Shown: in pieces, positions 50,582 through 63,250 of the stretch | How the letters are laid out: every line of letters begins with the position of its first letter | Position numbering within the stretch: the stretch's first letter is position 1 | Source of the DNA: Promerops cafer | Lineage: Eukaryota > Chordata > Aves > Passeriformes > Nectariniidae | Direction of reading: 5' to 3' | Assembly: GCA_013398275.1 (NCBI GenBank) | Contig: VZSE01011452.1 | Location: 575,420 to 639,419, forward strand | Length of the DNA stretch: 64,000 bases | Notes under the pieces: generated by a model | Told to the model about the DNA's origin: nothing | The model's database searches: none | Seen by the model: the letters and a program-made list of their open reading frames with translations, nothing else | Translations under genes and position numbers: made by a program

Positions 50582-53371
50582 AATCCATAAACAGTCAGGA
50601 GCTTTTCCACAAAATATGCTTGACAAAGCAAAGCAGTAAAATATGCAGTTGGATGCATATTATGGGAACATCTATCCTGCTCCAAAGAAACTGAATAAAA
50701 ATATTAGTGGATTATTAGAATATACATTATCTACCAAAGTTTCATAAAATGGCACAAACACCATGAAAGATACCATCAAGTTCACTAGGCTTTACATTCC
50801 TGTGAGGTCAGAAGTGGTGTACCTCCAGCTTTATATGACATCAGGAGAAGAAAAGCAACATTTTTTCAACTCCAGTTTTAGGCCTTCCCTTTTTTTATGG
50901 GATTAGAAACCCACAGCTTATTCTGTCAAGTCTACATACTAGATCTATCATTAAAATTATTTTCGTCAATATTTGCACAGAAGAAAATAAAAGGGCATTA
51001 AACAAACCTCTTGGATTTCTTTGCTATAAATTATAAAACCAGAAATAAAATTAAACAGAAAGCAAAATAAAGCATGACCCTCCCTAACCACTAAATCATC
51101 TGTGGCAACCTGTACAGATGGATGTATTTTGGAATGTTCCCAAAGCCAAACTGTTGAAGTTAGCTCTAAAACAAGATGTGAATTAGCTTGGCATGCTCCA
51201 CCCTTGACTTAACCCTCAAGGACATGGTCAAAAATTTACTAGACAGTCAGTGAGGGAAGCAAAAGTACTATCACTGTGAACAACTAGTACAATTTCTTCC
51301 CTAGAATATTGCAAGGTCCTGCCCTCTGTGTAGGAAATTTAAGAAACAGAGCACATGAAATGCTCTACTACCCTCAGAAAAATAACCTATGAGATGATAT
51401 TACTGCTTAATTTTAATTGAAAGTTATATTTAGGTGATTGCCATGTTGCATTGCATTTCTGAGCGTCATGCACTATTTTCAACTTCCATCTTTGAGTAAA
51501 ACAGGAAAACCCTGCATATAAAAATTGATAAACCAGTAGAGAAAACATTCAAGAGCAGCTTCTAGGATACAGCCCTAAGACTATCAAAAATACATGATAT
51601 TGGGTGGTAAAGATTTACTATCCAACTAGAAATACTGGTTTTAATTAATCTAAGAACACTTGCAGCAGAATTGTCTGAAAACAAGGAGATCTGAAATGCT
51701 GTGCAGTAACATTCCTGTTTATGGATACACACACAGAGCAGCTCTGGGTCCCTTAATGCTGATGGATAAGGCACTGGCACAGTTCCAACCTGACACACGT
51801 GGGCATCCCTTACAGCATGTCCTGGAAAACAGGCAGGTGGTTTGGAGAATGCAGGGCTAGAGAAGATCTACCTTCTGTAGAATGCAAGACAGTAAAAGTG
51901 GTTTAAAATATAATATAACAAGGAGTCCATAAAGTAGTCTTAGTTTTATTTATTAAACATTTGGCAGTGGATATCAAATGCTGGAGTATATCACAAGTGG
52001 TTTGACTGCATCATTTATTTGTAGTGCAATACAAAATGAGAAACATGTCCTAGCTCCTTATTGTATGTTAAGATTAAACCATTACACATGACAGCTGTTT
52101 TGTGCTCCATGTGGTTTTCAGTTTCTTGCTGACAGGTGTCCAAATCACAGAAACTATCCCCACATGTAGTGGCAGCTGGCCACACTGTCATCTCTGAGAT
52201 ACCAGAAGTGAATAAAGAAGCAGTTTGTATACTGGAATGATTAATTCAGTCATTAGCTGGCTCTCTGTTTGAAAACCAGGCAGAATTTAGAATAGTGTAT
52301 TTTTAAGTGTTGAAGAAAACCCATCTTTCTCAAAGTATAAGCAGGATCTTGGCTTTGTATGGGGAAAAGAAAACCCAAACCCCTGATAACCGCTTCAAAT
52401 ATTTGGTCAAAAGATGATATATAATTTGCAGAGTTTTCCTTTAGCTTAGTAACCTTTCCCTAACACAACTGTGCTCAAGTTGGGTAATCCTATCATTGTA
52501 AGAGTTCATTATAGTACACAAACACACCATGTCATTCCAATATATCCAAATCCAGATTGTTGTGTACCTTTGGAGGCTGTAGTCATTTTTCTGATAATAA
52601 GTGAGAAGAGTTAAAAAAAGAAAGAGGTTTAAATTACAGAGTAGCATTAGGTCAAACGTGTATTCTCATGTTTTTACTTCACTTGCTGCACCGGGCACAC
52701 AAATCAACAATATTATTTTCAGCTGCCTTTTGTAGCTTGTGTAACAACAGTCTATTGCACAAGAACTGCTGATTTACCCTGGAAGATGTAATGCAGCAAC
52801 ACTTGCATCTCCCCAGAAGGCAGCAGGTGAGCCCTGGGGGCTGGTGGGATCCCCACATGGGGATGTCCTTGGGACCAAGTGGTGAGATGCCATGGCAGCG
52901 AAAAAAGGGACAGACCACGACTGGCCTCACAGAAACAGAGCTCAGTGAAGGAGCAGGGGCTGAAGAGGAAACCAGACTGCTCCACTGGGCAGCCCTTCCC
53001 AAACATGATGTCTGCCCAACGTGCCATTTCCAAAGCTTAAAATTAGAAAAGAGAAGTTGAAGGCCAAATGGCCTCCAACACTCCCTTTTCTCTGTTAACT
53101 TCCAGGCTTTAAAGGGTTTAGCAAACTGTTACCATCTTGGTTGCAGTCTCCGTCCCTTAAGAAATTCTAAACCTGATATTGCAGAAAGCTATGGATATTT
53201 CATCCTCACACCTGCTAACCCTGGAGGGAAATATCTTTAAAACAATCTTCTGGGAATGCTTAAAAAAAAATAAAAAGTAAAAAAAATCCTTAGAGCACAT
53301 TCCCAAGAAATTTTAGCAATGTTCAAGCAGCACTGTGCCTTTGAAAAGAAAAGGAAGCAAAAACCCCCAGC

Positions 53372-53394
53372 AAAAAAAAAAAAAAAAAAAAAAA
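53372..53394. repeat. Poly-A tract (A23)
   Basis: Twenty-three A after CCCCCAGC and before GACAAGG. It could be a processed retroposon tail, but no retroposon body or gene copy is recognisable upstream. Length may be unreliable. Confidence 0.9.
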
Positions 53395-56231
53395 GACAAG
53401 GCTATTCAAAGCATATTTTGAAGTATCAGATGTGCTTGACTGTAGTAACTTTTGCTTCTATCACATAAAGTTACAGTTGAGCAGTGCTATTGACACGCAC
53501 ATTTAAAAAATAAAATCTAACCAAAAAAAAGCTTACTTTTTATTTTAAGTGGTTACAAAAGAAATAAGTGGGTTCTTTTTAAACACCAGTTCTAATTTTG
53601 CTAATAGGCGTATGTATAAGGATTAATGAATTCTGATTATCTGTAGTGCACTGTGAAAATTATTTTTCAAAACATACAGAAAATTCTACAACTGCAGTTC
53701 ACAAAATAGTCTACTTTTTATTCAGCACTATGTTTAGAAATTATTGCTATTATTATGGAGAAGTTTTTAATTAAAAGGTACCTACATTAATAACAAGCAT
53801 TGAGGGATCTACTAAATATGGCAGGAGCCCAAAAATACATAAATGGTGCTCAGTTGCACACTATTTACAGACCATTTCTAGTCAGAGAAGGGAGAAGCAG
53901 GTCTCCCTTTTTTCCTGAGTAGCTGCTGAGGCAGGTGGATGCCACATGCAGGAAGCTCCTCAGTGGCATTATGTTCCTTCCCTCAATCCAGTGTCAGCTA
54001 TAGCTGCATCAGGAATCATTCCTCAATATGCTATCAGCAATTTAGCACAGAAACCAGCATTTCTGCCACAAACACACACTATTTGACCTGATGAAATCAC
54101 AGTCCCACAGTGCTTGCTGTGTCTGTACCTTATAAAGAGATAAATCATGTACCTACACGAGACAGAGGGGGACAAGCTCGGATGGGAATTGCTTCTCAGT
54201 AGTTGAAGTCACGTGCTGGTAAGCAATCCAAAACTCTGGTTTTGGATCCATATGAAACCAAAGAGAACAGATGCAGAATCCACTGGTCTGGCAATAAATC
54301 TCCCCTGCCCCCCAGCACTGTGGTTTTCTTTATTGAACTGGCTCCCTTAGAAGTTCACAGCTGCCCCTCGAGCCTGACCTTCAACCTTCTGCCCAAGTTG
54401 GTGTTGCAAGTAGATTAACATTTGCACTTCCAGTGCACATCAGCAGTTCTTATATTTTAGTTTTATTTTTTGGGACGTACGCTTTTCTCTTTCAAGCAGA
54501 AACATATCTGTTGAACATGCCACAAACATTCAAGTAATTATTGCTGCCCCACTCATGAGTATGTCCTGAAAAGGGGCACTGATGCTTGGCATGTTTAATA
54601 TCATAGATCAGATCAATGCAGTGAAAACAGCCTGTTATATGATCAGCAGAAGCCCATTCTTAAGGGCCACTGAAAACACGATGTGCAAACGCAAATCAGA
54701 ATTAAAAAAATACACACATCAAATTAGGAAAAAGTTCTATTTATTTATTTATTTAAATTAATAAAAGTATACCCAGACAACATCGCTGACTCTTTCCAGT
54801 GACCCCACCCCTTGACAATGGAAACAAATGCATGGGAAATAAGAGCACACATTCTATCCTCACTGTTGATACAGAATCCTCACAGATATAGAAGCTGAGG
54901 CAGAACAGTGAATCTTGCAATCATTAGTCTCAAACCGTCTGGACAGGTTTCAGACTACCTTACCACATCCTATATATGAGGATGTTTCAATTAAAAATTT
55001 TATTTTTTTTCCAGTAGTGCAACTGTGGTTTACCTGACAAAGCTGGAGAAGCTCACAGAACTACTTACTGAGCAGAGACTCCCTTTTTTGCTATTACAAA
55101 GGTGTCTTTGTGCTTTCATAATGGTAGTACACCTATCTGTACTTATCATTAGCTACCATTTAAAAGTATTTAAACAAAAGATACATGAATAAATAATCTA
55201 TTTTACATAAATCTATGGTTCTGTTTAATCAAACTGATTGGCAATATGATCTGATTCTGAACTATAAATTAAACATTTTTTCCCATTCTAAGCACAACAC
55301 TCACTCTAATTTTGTTTGCAATATAACAATTATCCTTCTCTATCCCAGCACATGCTTTAAAGCATATTTTTTTTTCTCAGTATGTGAAAATAGCTACTTA
55401 AATTTCTACTTTTCATGAATGCATAATTCAAAATTGGTTACTAGATGTTTTATACTGATTCTCTGTGACCAGAAGAGATTTAAGCAACAGTTAAGGAAAT
55501 TAATCTTTAGACTCAGCTTGCCATTTTAAAATACCCCAATATATCTCTATTAGGCCAAAGTCAAAAGTCAACAGAAGTGCAGTCTGCCTAACCTCCTTAT
55601 TCCTACATTAATCAAATCTCATCCTACTTAATTTTCTTTTTTGGAATAGGAAAAAAGTGAAATAAGAGAGGAGCTAAAGAAAAAAGAAAAAAGAGATGAT
55701 TACACAAGCATACACTTCAAGGAGATAGATCCTCTGTAGCTACACTGTTGAAAAATATTCAACAAAATAAGGTAGGATAATGCTTTCTTTATGTAAAGGA
55801 AAGATCAGTCACGTTAATGAAATAGCCAAATGGAACCTTCAGGCCTAATGTAGTAAATCTCCAGCAAATTCCAATTAGTATTGAAGTAATAAGTCTGGAA
55901 ATTATTTTTCTCCCTTTAAGTAATGCATATACTTGCAGGAAACAAAACAAAAAAAAAGGCTTGGATGACTTGGATGCCATCAAGGAGCAGGTCCTTTAGA
56001 TAGCTAAATTCATCATTTGTACATACTGCATAATTCAAGATGTGTCTTTAAAAAAATAAACCCAAACCAAACCAACAACAGCAAACCCACACATCAGTAA
56101 ATCAGCATCATAATGCTGGCCCTTGGAATAGTGCTATTTGATGGCCACTTTCAAGCTGGCAGTGCTTTCACTGACAAATAAAATATTCCGTATCCAGCAG
56201 CGGAGAAGTCACTGATGTAAATGAAAGTCTT
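53395..56231. other. Gene-free unique sequence
   Basis: AT-rich. (ATTT)4 is at 54739-54754. At 54881-54925 a short stretch (CACAGATATAGAAGCTGAGG) resembles the reverse complement of the MIR core but is too short to call. Confidence 0.5.
54739..54754. repeat. (ATTT)4 simple repeat
   Basis: Four ATTT units, followed by AAATTAATAAAAG. Confidence 0.85.
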
Positions 56232-56330
56232 CAACAAAACTAACAAACAAACAAAAAACACACCCACAAAAAACTCCAAAAAACCAACCAGCCAACCAAA
56301 ACCAACAAAAACACCAAAACAAACCAAAAA
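56232..56330. repeat. Strand-asymmetric A/C-only tract (99 bp)
   Basis: The + strand is almost entirely A and C in AAC, AAAC and CCAA units, with only a few T and one G. The - strand is therefore G/T-rich. No single repeat unit dominates, so it is low complexity rather than a clean microsatellite. It yields an artefactual W/F/G-rich frame on the - strand. Confidence 0.9.
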
Positions 56331-57660
56331 TCAGCAGGCATGTTGTACTAGTGCTTTGTGAAACAGTATATAAATATGCTAAATATATCTCTGCTGAAGA
56401 GAAGGCTTTCAAAAAATACTTTGTGCAAAATTAATTTTTGAAAACTTTTCATTAAGGGTATTTTTAAATATCAAAGTTTGTGACCAGACGATGCTCACAT
56501 TCTAGCAGGTAGGGGCTGTAGACTTTTGACAAATGCTATACTGAATATTCTTTACCACAAGTGAACCTAGGATCTGAATCCATCTGCATCAAGTGATGGT
56601 GGCACTGGAAGACAGAGATGATTACCACTCTCTTTCACATATTCCTATTCCATTCTCATATGTGCAACACAAAGGTGGAGAGAAATCCTAGATTAACCTG
56701 GACTGGAGACAAAATCTTGTGGAATTCATAACCATCAAGACTTCACCCCTGGGCCTGAAGTCTTGAGAGGCTCAACTCAATACACAAGTGTCTTTTTAAA
56801 CTAACTGTTCTGCACAATTTTGCACAACACAGAACATATCCACACAACAAACACAATAAACAATTCCATAAATCACCTAATACTTTGATCAGTAAAATAA
56901 ATAATAAAGTTTGCTTCCCTTGCCTTTGCTTTCTTTCCACATGCTGGCCAATAAATCAGAGCTAATGCAAAGAAAAGACTGCCCAAGAAAATCTGCCCCC
57001 AGAAAGGACAAAGAAGAGTCTAAACATCCTTCCCAAGACAGCTCTGTAGCAAGATTTTGCCTTTCCGTGGACATTACCATAAAAGCAAAAAAGAAAAATA
57101 AAGAAGTAGCTGTTTACCTCTTCCCAGCTGCTCTAATAATTTAATTTTTTAAATAGTATAGACTGAAAACCACTCACTGCACTCCTTTATCTGTTTCTAT
57201 AGGCATGTTTAAAACGGAAAGGAAAATGGGTTTAACTCTTGCTGCTCCTCGGCTCCTCATGTTTATGCCAGCTCACTACTGTGTTCCTCCAAAGACCTGG
57301 GCATTCACAGATTGCATTTTTATGTCACTGTGATTTACAGAGTGCAAGGGGCACAATTACATAACTGTTTACTTAAACTCATAATTTCTCGGAAGCCCTA
57401 CACAATCCTTTTGTTATCATAATCTCCAACAGGCATAAGTAGCATGGATATATCATGGCATGAAACTGGATATAGCTGACTTTGCCTGTCTGACTGGTGA
57501 CTTACAGAGTCCTGCATATCTGAACTTCTGGGAAACAGCTGCTGGTCCCACACTGAAATTAGAACATTTGAGCTCGTCTGATTTATGTTAATTCCCGTGG
57601 GAACAATGACATGAAAAATGAACACCATTTGTAAATAAAGTACCAGTTCTCTCAGCGGTG

Positions 57661-57674
57661 AAAAAAAAAAAAAA
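57661..57674. repeat. Poly-A tract (A14)
   Basis: Fourteen A followed by GAAATAATC. No retroposon recognised. Confidence 0.85.
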
Positions 57675-59022
57675 GAAATAATCTATTTCAGTACACACTG
57701 ATCTATTTACCACCTTGCTACACTGAAACATAGCAGTCCAATGGTTATCATAAAAAAATGGAGCCTTGAGTATGCAGCTATTCAAAGGTTATCTGTCCCT
57801 ATCTTGCCAGTATGTGAAGAAGTAGTTTGCAATAGTTATTAGGCTGGTTTTGGTTGAAGAAGAAATATTTTGATGTTGTCAGGCATGAGGGAGGTGAGCA
57901 GAAATGAAGTTTATGTAGAAAAAGGCAAAGTATAAGAAATATGTTCAAGTGACCCAATTGTCAAGGAGCGCATATTCTCAAAAAAAGAGAAGCCATTACA
58001 GTTTATCTAGTTCTGATTGTTCAGCCTGACAGGTCAAACATTTGAAATCTGCTTTTTTAACATACTGGGCTCTCATGGGATACTCCACATAACATTATAT
58101 TGTCCACAGATCAAAGCTGGTATTCATAAGACCAAAACCAAGGCAGCTGGAAATGACTCCTTAAGGATTTGGTAGTTTTCCTGTAGATGAGAAGAATAAT
58201 CCCTCCAAATATTTAGTGTACTCACAAAAAGCAGTTTAAGCAAAGCAATCAGTTGTCTCTGAGACCAGACTGGATCACATGGTAGCATAGCTGAGATACT
58301 GCTCAGATATGCACATGTAAAAATGGTGATGTCTTACTTTTGGTGACCTTTTATCATTCAGGATTTGTTACTTCTGAAGCACTAGCGAGAAAATCTCTAG
58401 CAAAAAACTCCAAGTTTTACCTTACGTGCACAGACAGCCTTTAATTGACTCTGGAGATCCTGCTGCTTGAGCTACATGAGGTAGCAGAGCACAGGCAGGA
58501 TTACTTAACAAGAAATTACTCTTAATTTAAGGACCTTCCCTTCATGACAAAGTCCTTTGCTAGGCTAGCTTGGAAAAGGAGGTCGGGGGGGGAAAGAGGA
58601 GCAGTCAATGTGTTTGCAGCTACAAGCAGAGCAATTTCAAAACACAGAGCACTAACAGACTCTTACTACTTTTTGTTTCCTTTGGAGTTTTCCAAGGCAG
58701 GCAAAAACTTCTTCCCACCCCCCTGGTTTGCTCTTGTCAAAATTTCATTTCATTTGTCACCTTCATGTTTGAAAAGGCCTAAGATACACAGAAGAAACCT
58801 ACAATGATACATTTATGAAAATTGCAGATTGTTTACTTAAGGACCTCCACGAAAAGTTGTTAGTTTTCATGTCTAAAATTTGAAAGTGACAGATGACAGT
58901 TGTACTGTGGTGTGTAAGTGCTAATATTGATATGAACACTGAAGCCAAAAAGCAGGATGGTACCTTCATAAAATGTGCTGATATGCTATAAAGCTTAAAA
59001 AAAGCCCTCCTTCCCCCCAGAA

Positions 59023-59044
59023 ATATATATATGACTGACTGACT
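59023..59044. repeat. (AT)5 and (GACT)3 compound repeat
   Basis: An AT run joined directly to three GACT units. Minor microsatellite. Confidence 0.8.
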
Positions 59045-60099
59045 ACCTCCTCATTCCCTAGCTCTTTGGATGAGACTTTGTTGCAGGGACAGAGTGACCT
59101 GAATTTAAATTTTGATGTGGTCTGGCACAGTATAATTTAAAAGCGTAGTTGACTAATCTGCAATGGCATAACTGCAAACAGCTCTGAAAAAGAAAGGAGG
59201 CAAAGATGGCTTTTCCAAAGGAGTGGGGAAACCTACAAATATCAAAGGACTGAAACAAGGGCAAGGGAATAAGATACAGCACTTAATACAGATGTTTCAT
59301 TAATGATTGCCAATCCAATTGTGTCCCTCTTCAACGTGCTAAAGGAGATTAAAGACTTTACTACAGTCTTCAGGATTTGGAGGTAAATTAATGTGAAATA
59401 GGACTTATTGGAACTGGGAACTGGACTAAAACAAAGCATAAACAGAGGGAAACTGTTACCAAGAGAGGCTATTAATAACAACTGAAATTCAGATTTTTAA
59501 TTTTGGTTTTAATTTTTTTCAATAACTACACTCAGGAGAATAAGGTACAGAACACATGCTGGAAATAAAGCTGATCAGAAAGGAGGAAGAATCTACTATC
59601 ATTTAAATCTTAGTGCCCCAATTTTCCTCAAAAATGTAGGAATGGCAAGTTGTAACATAACTATTTGGTTATTTCAGGATGGAAACCATGGAGGAATCAA
59701 CTGAGGCCCAGTATTATTTTGAAAGACTTAATAACAATTTGTAACCTTACTTTAATATTTACGTGCTTTCCTCTTCAAAATTTCCAGTAAAAGAAATGGG
59801 AGAATGTGGGAGGCAGAACAGACACACATAACCCATACAAACATTCAATTCACATCTGTTTCACTACCCTCACACTGATTTTTATGGTTTCCCTGAAATT
59901 ACATTTCATACTTCATGACATCAGGTTTCCAAATCTCTAAAAACAGTATAAAAGGGTTTTTGCCCTCTGCATTTTGAAAACTCTTAAAGGACTATTTCTC
60001 AGACCATCAGTACAGGTTCTGATTCCTTTTTTCTTGGTGCATCCATTGAAGAACTATATAAATGTTGAAGTACCTCAGTCATCATGATGTTGTTCCCAG

Positions 60100-60353
60100 G
60101 CACAGATGGCTTCCTTACTTTTATCCACAGCAAAATTCCACAGGAACCCAGAATCACAGAATTACAAGATAAATCCCTCCAGAAGCTTCATTTTGAGCCT
60201 TTGTGTCAGCACTGACTTTGAGGGAATGCATTTTGTGCTTGGCTGTCACACATGGCACCCCCTCACTGATGAAGCATTCCAGTCAGCAACAAAGGAATAT
60301 AGATATTTTGTACACATATTACCTGTTAAGCTAATAGCTATCTATTTTTTTTG
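60100..60353 (+). other. Candidate 254-nt exon or chance open frame
   Basis: Seen: an acceptor-like GATGTTGTTCCCAG ends at 60099 and TTTG|GTAAGT follows 60353. The frame entering at 60100 stays open for the whole interval (an ATG is at 60106) and meets a stop only inside the putative intron. Segments read KFHRNPESQNYKINPSR and GCHTWHPLTDEAFQSATKEY. The donor is preceded by a T8 run, which is unusual for an exon end. The product is not recognised. An 84-codon open run is not rare by chance in this window. Confidence 0.13.
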
Positions 60354-61076
60354 GTAAGTAGCATAACAATTCTCCCGCTACTAACTAGCCCAGAAGAACA
60401 GAAGAATTAGAGTTTATGCTCTAATTAGTGCTTATGCACTTCATCAAGGAAGCTGGAGTCCACGTGCTCATTGAAAATGCAATAGCTACGAATCTGAGGG
60501 GTGAAGACCAGATTTGTTTTCTTGTGTCTTAGTGCTTTGTTTCCTCCATGAACAATGCTCAAAAAGCAAATTTCATGGAAATTCACACCATCACTTCATC
60601 AACTTTTGGATGAGGCACAAGAGAAACAATTACACTCCAGAATTCTGTCAGTTCTTATTCCTGTTGTTTCACAGGGCACATACATGAGGGAAACAGTTAT
60701 TTTTGAGAACAATGAGACATTAAAATTTTATGTCCATAAGTTGACTCAAACCTCAGAAGTAGAAATATTCAACCCCACCTATTTCATGGCCAGTGCATCC
60801 ATGCCATTACATGAGTACTCATGCAGATAATTTCTGTTGCCAGATTTGCTGAGGCAAGGTGCAGCAGACCAGTAGCATGTAGTATTTCTAGATTTACTTG
60901 AACTACTGGAGCAGCTAAATAGAGGAAGGGATTAGCAACATGAAAATAACCATCCTTGTGCCTAGCAGATCATGTCATCCTAAGGCATTGACTTTAGAAA
61001 CTGGTTATAGATTCCTGTGTTGCAACCTAACAGTTGAAGGTGTGCTTACAAAAATCAACCATAGAAGTAGAAAATG
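60354..61076. other. Gene-free unique sequence
   Basis: A good acceptor-like site ends at 60532, but the 91-codon frame at 60555-60830 is separated from it by a stop in the same frame. Nothing else recognised. Confidence 0.5.
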
Positions 61077-61135
61077 AAAAAAAAAAAAACCCCCCCCTCA
61101 AAAATTCCCCCAAACAAAACCCCCCCCCCCCCCCC
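61077..61135. repeat. A13/C8/.../C16 homopolymer cluster
   Basis: Thirteen A, eight C, a mixed A/C stretch with CCCCC, then sixteen C (61120-61135). The - strand carries G16. Such runs are often miscounted by sequencing. If real, the C/G tract could form i-motif or quadruplex structure. Confidence 0.9.
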
Positions 61136-62771
61136 AATATTCATATTGAAGAAATAACGTTAAATATTCCTTCTTGTACAACAGGTCGGGTAACACTACA
61201 GAGCAACAGCACAAAGTGCTCCCCTCTCTTTTTCTCCACTTATATTGTAAAGGACATATTTCCTGTAATGGTCCAGAAAAGAAAGTTATAGCCTATGTTT
61301 CCTTTTGTTTTTATTGAGGGCGAGTTCTAAGATCCAAATACTGATAGAAGCAATTTTAAAAATAGTTATCCAAGTATTAGTGATTGGACTACTCAATAAT
61401 TTTTAATTATAAATTGACAGGTATGTGTGCTTCCTTTCAGAGGTTGCTTGCATTGCTTTTGCTTTCAGAGATAGTCAAAGTAGTTGAACAATGAGCATTT
61501 TTGCCTTCAAACTGAATAGTTCTCCATTGTGACAAAGAATGTAAGTTACTAAGAATTTGATTGATTTTTAAAAAATTCTTATTTATTTACTAATAAATCT
61601 TGAGAAAAGATTTATTTTATTTTGTTTTAAGTTGTTAAGGCTAGGGTTAGTACTGAGAAGGGGTTTTTTTTACAATTTCTTTTCAAATAATTTATTTTAT
61701 TCAGCTTAGATAAGACCCCTGAAGTCTTGAGTATCCCTGCTTTGCAAGGGATTTTTTTTTTGTTAAGATGAAACAGGCAGCCATGGTGGTGGAGCTGCAT
61801 GTCGCACAATGCTCCTTTTTCTCCTCTGCTTGGAGAGCTGCTGTTTCCATGAGATGCTCCTTTCCCAAGCTCATGGGAAGCCACTCTATCATCTAGTAAT
61901 GGAACCAACATTCAGTATCTCACTTTTCCTTCAAGCAAGCCATCCTCTTTTTTTGTTGTTGTTTTTTTAGCATTTCTTTTTTTGTAAATCTATACTAATT
62001 TTCACTCGAGGGCTGATAAGACTTCCAAGGAACTATGATTAATCATATTTTTCCTGTATCTTTCACATCTTAAAAGTGCTCCTGGAGCAAAAAAGAAATG
62101 GAAAGATGCATGCCTATAACTAACACATCAATATTCCTGCTTTGTCTTGATCCATTATCCTGCTATGGCTGCTGTAATTCCTGATATTTATGATGCAATT
62201 ATTATACAGTTGCTCCCAGCAGAATAATCTTTTGGTTCTACCATATCCCCATAAACAGAGCTACTTGGATGCAGCTATAAGTAGTCCAGAAATACAGTGA
62301 GAGGGGAAAAGGACCCTGGGCTGAAAGACCAATATTATCATTTTCACAAGCCCTGGTAAAAAAACTTCAGGGTGGAACATGCAGGATTCATCCATTCTTC
62401 TCTTTGATTCCCAGAGTCTTGAGTTTTGACCAAAACCAACACTTTTTCTACAGATTAAGACCACTAAACAACTTCCTGCTTGCACATCTAACAACATTCC
62501 AGGTACTGTCTTGTGTAAGACAGGGAAATTATAAATAAAGTATATCCTTAACTGATATGTATTTTTTGCACACAGTGCTACTCAGCTGTTCCTCAGAGCC
62601 TTTCCCTTTCAAACAGATATTAATCTTTCTGTCACAGAGCAAAAATTCAATATTTTGCACACTGTCTTGTTTTCAGAGTGAGTCTCTTTGGCTTGGGGGT
62701 CCTCAATATTAAGGACATGCCCAGGAAAAAAGTAATAGGAATAGAGTCCATCCTTGAACAGAGTCCTAGTT

Positions 62772-62810
62772 AAAAAACAAACAAACAAACCAACCAACAA
62801 AAAAACCCAA
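62772..62810. repeat. (AAAC)n/(CAAC)n A/C simple repeat
   Basis: AAAC units grade into CCAA units, ending in an A run and CCC. It is similar in style to the longer tract at 56232-56330. Confidence 0.85.
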
Positions 62811-63235
62811 AGAGAAAACAAAAGCTTAAACCCCACAAAATAAACATACCAGTGAAAAACTAACACTCAGAAGTCTGCCAGATCACATGAAGTCCTTCAC
62901 ACATATTAAGTATTCTTTTTTTCCCCACTGTAATTTGCTGAGGAAAAACAAAGTCCAGTGGAAAGAAAACAGAAGAGAAAATGCTATGTCCTGCCATCCC
63001 ACATGAAATATTGATGATAACTCATGTGGAAAAGACTGTAATGTTGAAGTTTATCAGCACTTGACATATGATACATTCTAAATAATTAGGAATTACTGTA
63101 GGTGATAAATAGACCAGACCACAGTGTCAATAGGAAGGGTCAGTGTCACAGCAGCCTTAATCTGTGCAGGCACAGTCACAAAGAAATATGTTACCAATGT
63201 GAATTTCCCATTGAAAGGAAAAAAGAAGAAAAAAT

Positions 63236-63250
63236 ACACACACACACACA
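63236..63250. repeat. (AC)7 microsatellite
   Basis: About seven AC units after an A/G-rich stretch. Confidence 0.85.

Larger units (their letters stand above)
48213..53371. other. Gene-free unique sequence
   Basis: AT-rich. (ATA)n is at 49268-49286 and an 11-bp tandem pair at 50560-50581. The GC-richer patch 52790-53040 has frames on both strands, of 89 and about 100 codons, with no recognisable family. No clear transposon. Confidence 0.5.
56331..60099. other. Gene-free unique sequence
   Basis: AT-rich. A14 lies at 57661-57674. An (AT)5 run with three GACT units lies at 59023-59044. No gene or transposon recognised. Confidence 0.5.

Noticed and set aside
52679..53060. Frames of about 90-107 codons on both strands
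   Set aside because: Same reasoning: a GC-richer patch with frames on both strands and no family resemblance.
53372..53394. A23 as the tail of a processed pseudogene
   Set aside because: The sequence upstream has no recognisable gene copy and no flanking target-site duplication that I could see.
54881..54925. CACAGATATAGAAGCTGAGG, like reversed MIR core
   Set aside because: Only about 20 bp agree; no further MIR order is seen.
56209..56412. W/F/G/C-rich - strand frame resembling a membrane peptide
   Set aside because: It is the translation of the A/C-only low-complexity tract.
60148..60170. AGAATCACAGAATTACAAG, like a reversed CR1 tail
   Set aside because: The sequence after it does not follow CR1, so the match is limited to a short common string.
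60555..60830. 91-codon frame after a good acceptor at 60532
   Set aside because: A stop in the same frame lies between the acceptor and the frame's first ATG; no donor or family match.
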